Assembly (NCBI GenBank): GCA_930367215.1
Contig: OV884059.1
Coordinates: forward strand, 61,413,393-61,477,392
Source of the DNA: Pollenia angustigena
Lineage: Eukaryota > Arthropoda > Insecta > Diptera > Polleniidae
DNA: 64,000 nt
Direction: 5' to 3'
The notes under the pieces are model-generated. The model did no database searches. It saw nothing but the letters and a program-made list of their open reading frames with translations, and was not told where the DNA came from. Shown here piece after piece: positions 57,017 through 64,000 of this stretch; position 1 is the first letter of the stretch, and each line of letters begins with the position of its first letter. A program made the position numbers and the translations under genes.

Positions 57017-58024
57017 AGGGTGAAAATCTAGATAAGATTATATAGAAAATTTAAAATGTATATTTAAATAAAAAAGATGGACATTTTGCGGCAACTATAA
57101 AGGTCTAGAAAATTAGATGAAAAATGAAAATTAAAGAAAAATATGGCGATGCGATGGAAAACTTTGGAAATTTTGGAAAATCTGTAGGGAAAAATTAAAA
57201 GAAAAATTGCATTGATGATCAAATGTGAAAAGTTAGTCAAAGTTATCACATCTACAAAGTTTTTGTAAAGTTATTTTATATAAAGTTTTATTTTTTTTAC
57301 AAGTTTTTTTTTAAACCAATTGGTTGTAAAAAAAAAAAGTTTTTGCATTTTGAGAGTAAGGACAAAGTTAAAAATTCACTTGAGAGTCCTTGTGAAATTC
57401 ATCCTGGGAGAAATATTAAAGTTAAAGTGAAAATGTAATATTTGATAAATTAAGATAACACGTAAGGATAAATTGGTGAAATGTTTATAGAAGTAAAATA
57501 AGGAAATTTTTTTTTATTTAGCTGGCTGGGGAGAGAAAGAAAAATTACCTGTGCAAATAGAGGCAGGAAAGTTAATAGTTTTCCCTGGAGTTAAAGTGTG
57601 TGATCCCGAAGGGTAAATACTGCTACCACAGCCAGGTAACAATATTTTAAAGTTTAGGCATAAAAAGTCTTCTGAAGGATGGCGTTATTACCTTAAGTAC
57701 AAATAAAAAAAAAATTTACTTTTAATTCTCCTTGCAATTTGATTTTTTTTAAAAAAAGGAAGAAAAAAAAAATTTTTGTGAAGTAATAAAAACAATTAAT
57801 ATTCATTAAAAAAAAAAAAGAAAAAAATAGAAGGAAATAATATAAAAAGTTGATACATTAAGTGAAAAATTAGTGAATTTAATATTTATAGTGTAGTATG
57901 TAGTTTTTATTAATTTAATTTATTTTATTTTCAATTTTTAACGTTTAGTGCTATAATTTTATACAGTACAGTGAACGGTTTTGTTTAATATTAATTAAAA
58001 TTTAATGCCGCCTAAAGATATGTG
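57017..58024. other. Purine-rich spacer, possibly old LTR sequence
   Basis: A-rich DNA with GAAAAT-type words and a GATCCCGAAGGGTAAATACT segment near 57603. No gene. It could belong to the 5' LTR of the element at 60-64 kb, split by later insertions. That is only a guess from its position. Confidence 0.35.
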
Positions 58025-59398
58025 ATATCTCATCTTACATTCCCCCCTACAATTAGTTGAAATTCTCTCAACATTAATTGTAGTTGTAAGTAGGTTAAGA
58101 AAAACAAAATAAAAAACAAACAACAACTTACAAAAGATGTTGTCAATTTTGTAGGGGGGAATGTAAGATGAGATAAACCCACTTTTTTATTGTTGATGTG
58201 TTTTGTTAAAGCTTTGATATTGTTACAGGTAAAACTGTTGCTATAAGTCTTATACGTTTAACAGTTTCATTTGGTTTAATATCTTTAGTTTTTCTAAAAT
58301 CTTTATGGATGAAGTTTCCTGATGATCTGGCCTAAGCAACCAGTGAAATGCATAGGAATAGCTTATCCCATCAACAATAAATTTCAAGTGTTTTTATCAA
58401 GAATAAAAACTGGGAATTAAGCACGAATAACAAAATCTTTTGAAATTAAAATTTTGTATTCCCAAAAATTGAAATTACTTTTTGATAATAAACAGGCAAG
58501 TGCACGGCCTAAAAAAACACTTAATTGACAACATCTTTTGTAAGTTGTTGTTTGTTTTTTATTTTGTTTTTCTTAACCTACTTACAACTACAATTAATGT
58601 TGAGAGAATTTCAACTAATTGTAGGGGGGAATGTAAGATGAGATAACCCCACTTTTTTATTGTTGATGTGTTTTGTTAAAGCTTTGATATTGTTACAGGT
58701 AAAACTGTTGCTATAAGTCTTATACGTTTAACAGTTTTATTTGGTTTAATATCTTTAGTTTTTCTAAAATCTTTATGGATGAAGTTTCCTGATGATCTGG
58801 CCTAAGCAACCAGTGAAATGCATAGGAATAGCTTATCCCATCAACAATAAATTTCAAGTGTTTTTATCAAGAATAAAAACTGGGAATTAAGCACGAATAA
58901 CAAAATCTTTTGAAATTAAAATTTTGTATTCCCAAAAATTGAAATTACTTTTTGATAATAAACAGGCAAGTGCACGGCCTAAAAAAACACTTAATTGACA
59001 ACATCTTTTGTAAGTTGTTGTTTGTTTTTTATTTTGTTTTTCTTAACCTACTTACAACTACAATTAATGTTGAGAGAATTTCAACTAATTGTAGGGGGGA
59101 ATGTAAGATGAGATAAACCCACTTTTTTATTGTTGATGTGTTTTGTTAAAGCTTTGATATAGTTACAGGTAAAACTGTTGCTATAAGTCTTATACGTTTA
59201 ACAGTTTTATTTGGTTTAATATCTTTAGTTTTTCTAATATCTTTATGGATGAAGTTTCCTGATGATCTGGCCTAAGCAACCAGTGAAATGCATAGGAATA
59301 GCTTATCCCATCAACAATAAATTTCAAGTGTTTTTATCAAGAATAAAAACTGGGAATTAAGCACGAATAACAAAATCTTTTGAAATTAAAATTTTGTA
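58025..59398. repeat. 470-bp tandem array with an inverted cap
   Basis: GTAGGGGGGAATGTAAGATG occurs at about 58151, 58622 and 59092, every 470 bp, with nearly identical units. At the left edge (58025-58140) the same sequence appears inverted, making a fold-back. Units end with the AATTTCAAGTGTTTTTATCA and GCACGAATAACAAAATC stretches that identify the family also at 13515 and 46147. Confidence 0.9.
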
Positions 59399-59960
59399 AT
59401 AGTTTTTATTTTTAATCCAAATTTTTAATATTTTTAATTAGGCTTAAGTTCATCAAATTTAATTTTCATTAAATTATTTTTATGAAGAAAGGAATTTTTC
59501 AACATGAAAATTAATTAAAATTTACTGATAATTTTTCATTCTTGACTCAATCTGGGCTCGAACCCAGGCGTTTTCACGGACAGGTTACCCTGACATGTTT
59601 CGATTGCAACCACTCAATCTCCTCAGAGGGCTTGCCGTTTAAACAGAAGTAAAGGAAGAACATGTTAAATAAATTAAAATAGATAATCATTCAAAGCAAA
59701 TTTCGATCTACCAAAGGTTAAATACAATTTGGTTTAAGGATTGATTTTTGACTAAAGACGTCAGCAGTCGTCGATGGCTGCGAGTGTTAAACGGCAAGCC
59801 CTCTGAGGAGATTGAGTGGTTGCAATCGAAACATGTCAGGGTAACCTGTCCGTGAAAACGCCTGGGTTCGAGCCCAGATTGAGTCAAGAATGAAAAATTA
59901 TCAGTAAATTTTAATTAATTTTCATGTTGAAAAATTCCTTTCTTCATAAAAACAAAATTA
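59399..59960. repeat. Fold-back with tRNA-like sequence in both arms
   Basis: Left arm 59399-59640 and right arm 59788-59960 are inverted copies around a 145-bp loop. Each arm contains the tRNA-like block. On the plus strand of the right arm, GATTGAGTGGTTGCAATC (D-arm-like) is at 59810-59827 and CTGGGTTCGAGCCCAG (T-arm and B-box-like) at 59862-59877. The T loop is one base short and the acceptor stem does not pair. A single arm of the same family is at 21456-21695. Confidence 0.75.
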
Positions 59961-60379
59961 TAATAAAATTATAATAAGAAAATTGAATTTGATTTTTTTT
60001 AATAAAATATGTAATTAAAAATTTTAAATATAAATTCAATATGAAGTGTTTGGATTAAATTTAAAGGATTGATGGCATGAAGGTAAGGTAAGTTTGGAGA
60101 AGTCGGGTGGTTTAATGGGTCACAAATGAATGTGTGGTGGATCTTCTTGTGACATGGCAGGGTGGCCAATCTGGGGGCATAACAACCGCTTCCTAAAAAT
60201 ACAACAAAAAGGAATAAAGTATCATTTGTAGGGTGCATGTGTGTTTGTGTTGTGAATAGGTTAGATAGTACCTGATTATTTTCTTTATGTGCAGCGTACC
60301 CAGTGAGCAGGGTTGGAACCTTCTGGGATGTGTTCACCGTGGCTAGTCGGAAACCAAACTGGTCCCTACGGCTGTAACA
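59961..60379 (+). repeat. Probable 5' LTR end of the second Ty3-type element
   Basis: The sequence ends CTGTAACA at 60379, followed by TAAA and a primer-binding-like site, just as the first element reads CACAACA then TAAAAT. The LTR start was not found; it may lie beyond the inserted arrays. Confidence 0.5.
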
Positions 60380-60383
60380 TAAA

Positions 60384-60402
60384 CGGCGCCCAATCTAGTG
60401 AA
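60384..60402 (+). other. Primer-binding-site remnant
   Basis: CGGCGCCCAATCTAGTGAA sits four bases after the supposed LTR end. GGCGCCCAA is shared with the first element, whereas the rest differs. It supports common primer use and descent. Confidence 0.6.
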
Positions 60403-61212
60403 GCAAACGATTTGAGAGAATACTGCTTTAAGGTAGTGTTCTCTGAAATCGTGTTAGATAGCATGTAGGACAACTAGACATGTGGAAATAGAATATTAGA
60501 TATTTTTACAATAGCCCGACGAAAATCTGATTTTTCTAAAATAGTAAGTAAAGCTTGTTTTTATAGCCCCTATGGAAAAGGTCTATTAGCGGAAGTATGA
60601 AAGTAGATTTAAAACTGCTAGATTAGAGAAATTGGAAATTCGACAAGCACATTAGGTAAGATTACTAATAGCTTGGAAAATGGTGTGTTTTTTTTAAATA
60701 TTTTCCAATTGCATTGTGATTCCTTGCCAATTTTTAGTTTTTTTTAGTTTCAGCTTATTTTTCTTAAGGGTTGACTGTTCGATAGCCACCTTAAGCCAGT
60801 TTTGGGAATTACAGGGTTTGAAGTATCAAGTGTCATTCCGTTTACCTACACCGCTCATAATCTCGGGTTCATTGGAAATATGAAATCATGATTGTATGAG
60901 TGGGTAGGTCCATTAGTAACTGTAGATTTGCTTAATGTACCCATAAATGATGCTTTATTGATTTACTTTATTATTTTTTTTTGATAATAACCACTTCGAC
61001 AACGCTACTTATCTTTATGCCAAATCCGAAAAAAATAAACGTATAGATACATATTTTTTTGAAAAATTTATTCGAAAATAATTGATAGAAATTAAATGTT
61101 TGATCTGAAAGTGCGGAAATCAAAAATTTTTTTTTTTTAGTTTTTCCAAATTTAAGGAGGTTTCTGTTTTGAAATATAGGAAACCAAATAGCTTAGTGAA
61201 TGTTTTATAGGT
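60403..61212 (+). other. Leader of the second Ty3-type element
   Basis: About 800 bp between the primer-binding site and gag, AT-rich and without a frame. It is comparable to the 630-nt leader of the first element. Confidence 0.5.
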
Positions 61213-62526
61213 ATGCCTGAAATTCATAAGGAGAAAGAGAGTAAGAAAAGAACGAGACAAGTACAATTTGATTTGAATAGGTCCACTCCTCGTGCATTTG
61301 AAAAAACGTATTAGTCAAATACTCCTAATAGAAAACCTGGTTCAGGTAGAGAAATAGATATGAGTCAGGGTACGAAAAATAGTGTGCCTCAAATTTACGA
61401 TATGTCCCAAACAATAAACGCTAATGTCCCTAGCACAAGTGCTTATGCTCAACATATGCAAGATATGGAAGAGCCTATTAAAGGGACAGTAGAACAAGGT
61501 GTTTTGTCTCAGGTAGGTGACATGAGAAGACAGATGGCTGAACTAACAGCTGCTGTAGGAAAGATAAGCCTAGTTTTACAACATACACAGCAGGAGAACA
61601 AAAAACTTAGGGATGAAATAGCAAAAACCAGTGATATTACCAATACAGAACCTATGAATATTTCACCTAGGGATTCAGTCCATTCGTCAAGGTCATCGAT
61701 AAATAATAATATTGAGAGCTCTAGTACAACTTACCATAAGATGAGGATCGATAAATGATGACTTGAGTTTGATGGTAAGATTTTGTCTTTCGTGTTGAAC
61801 GCTTACAGCAAAAAATGATGTGTCGTGGGATGATGTTTTATAAAATTTTCATTTGGTCGTCAAAGGTGTGGCCGAAAAATGGTATTGGCTTTTTATTAAA
61901 ACTAACTATGTCTCGGAATAGAACACGTTGAAAGAGGCTCTGTTAAAACAATACCAATCGACCAGATCCAGTTTCGAGCTTATGAGCGATATAGTCGAAA
62001 GGAAACAGCAGCTTGGTGAAGGAATTGATGTTTTTTTCTTTACGATGACACAAATGCGATCTAGGTTAGATATGTCCATGCCTGAAAGGGAAATGATAAA
62101 AATAATTAAGAAGAATTTTAGGGAAGATCTTAGAAATGGAGTTTACCCTATTGACGTTAGCTCAGTAGAGGAACTTAGGCAAGAGTGTGTAGAGGCAGAA
62201 AGAATATTTTGTCGAAAGGAAAGTAAAAATTTGCATCCACCTGTTCCGACACAGCGATATAGGCAGGTAAACGAAATTTTTGACCAAGAATCCCAACAAG
62301 TTGATATGCCTGAATTGTATGAAGAAGTGGCTGAGCTCCAGCTAGACACAAATAAAGCATCCAGAAATCCTCTGATTTGCTGGAACTGCAGACAAGCTGG
62401 TCATATGTACAGGTATGGAAAACCGAATACTACATCTCGCAATTTTAAAGAAAGGCATTTTTCGAGGAACGAGGTAGCAGCGGGGAACCATCGTTCCAAG
62501 GAAAACCCGCCTGTGACTCAGCTGTA
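61213..62526 (+). pseudogene. gag: Gag of the second Ty3-type element, broken
   Basis: The frame opens MPEIHKEKESKKRTRQ, has an in-frame TAG at 61312, and continues to a stop at 61756. Frame changes follow between 61757 and 61927. The last part (61928-62526) aligns with the capsid end of the first gag (RKQQLGEGIDVFF, then MPEREMIKIIKKNF) and with its knuckle. The knuckle reads CWNCRQAGHMYRYG, so the final Cys is lost. Nonfunctional. Confidence 0.85.
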
Positions 62527-63925
62527 AAAGAAAGAAAAATTAACTTAGTATATGCAGTAGAAAATTTTAATAAGTTTATCCCTCAAATGCGTCATACTTA
62601 TTCAGTTGAGAGACGCCAAGATAATTATGAAAAAGTTAGGAATAAAATTTTTAATGAAGAATTAGAAATACCTAGAGTAATTTCAAATAGAATAAGAAAT
62701 TTAAGAAATAAGCTTAGGGAGAAAAGAAAAATTAGAAAACTAGTGATAGAAACCATTAAAACAGTAGATAGTAAGCATGATCCTCGCGCTTTTGCCAAAA
62801 TTTCAATAGGAAATATTTTTATTACAGGCTTTTTGGATACAGGTGCCTCGATTAGTTTACTAGGGAAAGGTTGTAGAGAACTAATGGAGAAACTGCAAAT
62901 TAACTTTAAGCCAATATATTCCGTTGTTTCAACCGCAGCAGGAAAGAAACACAGACTGCTTGGTAAAGTAAGTCTGGAAGTTATGTTTAGGGATATAACA
63001 GTGCCGATACTATTTTATTTATGTCCAGATTTAGAACAGGATGCCTATTAAGGTGTAGATTTCTGGAAAGCTTTTCATCTGGCGCCGGAAATTTTCGAAA
63101 TATCTGAAATAAATCACGAAAAGGAACCAGATGAGTTTGGCACAAGTGAATATTATTCGAATACTCATATTTTGAGCGAAGTTCATCGAAAAAAATTAAA
63201 TGAAGTCATTGAGTTGTTTCCTTCATTCGAAAAGCATGGATTAGGGTGTACACATTTAGAAAAGCATTCCATTAAATTAGTAGAGGGCGCTGAGTCTTTT
63301 AAGGACAGACATTACCCCTTATCGCCAGCTGTTCAAGAAATAGTATATAGGGAAATAGACACAATGTTGTCCTTGAACGTAATAGAGGAAAGCGAAAGTC
63401 CATGGTCAAATAGGATAACTGTTGTAAGACAACCGGGGAAAAATAGATTTTGCCTTGATGCGAGAAAATTAAACAAAATCACGGTAAAGGACGCCTATCC
63501 ACTTCAAAATATTGATGGCATTCTAAGCCGTATTGACAAAACTTATTATATAAGTAGCGTGGATTTGAAATTCGCTTTCTGCCAAATAGAATTAGACGTA
63601 GTGAGTAGACCGTACACAGCGTTTACCGAAGCTGGTCGACCACTCTATCAATTTCGCGTTATGCCTTTCGGTCTTTGTAATGCTGCACAACGACTATGTA
63701 GGCTGATGGATAAGGTGATTCCCCAAAGGCTTAAAGTGAATGTATTTATATATTTAGATGATTTATTAGTAATTTCTGATAATTTTGAAAAACATCGGAA
63801 AATTGTAGAAGAAGTTGCAAAATGCTTAAGAAAGGCTAATCTTACAATTGGTCTTAAAAAGTCTCAATTTTGCTTCCAGCAGTTAAAATACCTTGACTTT
63901 ATAATCGGCGGTGGATGTCTGAATT
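62527..63925 (+). pseudogene. pol: Pol of the second Ty3-type element: protease and RT, truncated
   Basis: The protease has FLDTGASISLLG (DTGA, where the first element has DSGA). After DAY comes an in-frame TAA (63049-63051) where the first element has Leu before GVDFW. The frame then continues through NVIEESESPWS, RVMPFGLCNAAQ and the catalytic IYLDDLL. Similarity to the first element ends after GGGCL at about 63925. RNase H and integrase are absent from the window, through a deletion or another insertion. Confidence 0.88.
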
Positions 63926-64000
63926 ATGCGAATTCCAAAAACACACCTGATAGTAATTAAATGTTGTTTACGTTTTTATTGTCATAAGAGGTGAAAAGAA
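63926..64000. other. Unrelated sequence after the pol break
   Basis: The reading frame leaves Ty3 similarity and stops at 63958-63960. Too short to assign. Confidence 0.4.

Noticed and set aside
59788..59880. Functional tRNA gene
   Set aside because: T loop one base short, no acceptor stem, no credible anticodon arm.

Overview
The window is AT-rich eukaryotic DNA, and everything recognisable in it points to an insect, most likely a fly (Diptera). The elements fit that reading: Jockey-clade LINEs, a LOA-like LINE with RNase H, Ty3/mdg-type LTR elements with very long LTRs, Tc1-, hAT- and Harbinger-like relics, and GT-AG introns of about 60-90 bp. The species call is inference. No bacterial genes, rRNA, CRISPR or canonical tRNA gene was seen.

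It is essentially a stack of transposable elements nested inside one another. From 1 to 16 kb, arrays of a 383-bp repeat in inverted orientation (721-2131 and 14609-15762) flank a block holding an almost complete Ty3-type retrotransposon on the minus strand (2480-12360: 2.1-kb LTRs, ATAC target duplication, gag and pol in a -1 frame relation, no env), a 218-bp MITE and a hAT-type element. From 16 to 27 kb there is a Tc1-like transposase remnant and a dense series of non-autonomous TIR elements (hAT-, Harbinger- and unassigned CAAGG-ended types), many placed exactly by their target-site duplications. From 27.6 to 32.3 kb lies a nearly intact Jockey-clade LINE with its own target duplication.

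From 32.7 to 35.3 kb there is a satellite array of about 165-bp monomers, mostly alternating in two types. At 36.2-37.6 kb a gene fragment keeps its introns and matches the ADCK5 branch of the UbiB/ABC1 kinase-like family, but carries an in-frame stop. At 38.4-38.75 kb (minus) there is a possible two-exon gene with a CPHC motif. At 40.8-43.6 kb there is a 781-codon open reading frame of transposase type, intact and with a likely upstream exon.

From 45.2 to 47.9 kb one hAT-type element contains another, each with a perfect 8-bp duplication. From 48.1 to 52.35 kb a frame-shifted, GC-richer LOA-like LINE lies on the minus strand. A second, decayed copy of the same Jockey family follows (52.4-57.0 kb). 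From 58.0 to 59.96 kb there is a 470-bp tandem array and a fold-back structure whose arms carry a tRNA-like sequence. From 60.4 kb to the edge a decayed relative of the first Ty3 element runs on the plus strand (PBS, broken gag, protease and RT).

The genes do not form a pathway. The functional units are gag+pol of the first LTR element and ORF1+ORF2 of the first Jockey copy. The smaller elements probably depend on transposases encoded elsewhere, with the 781-residue protein a candidate donor for some unknown family.
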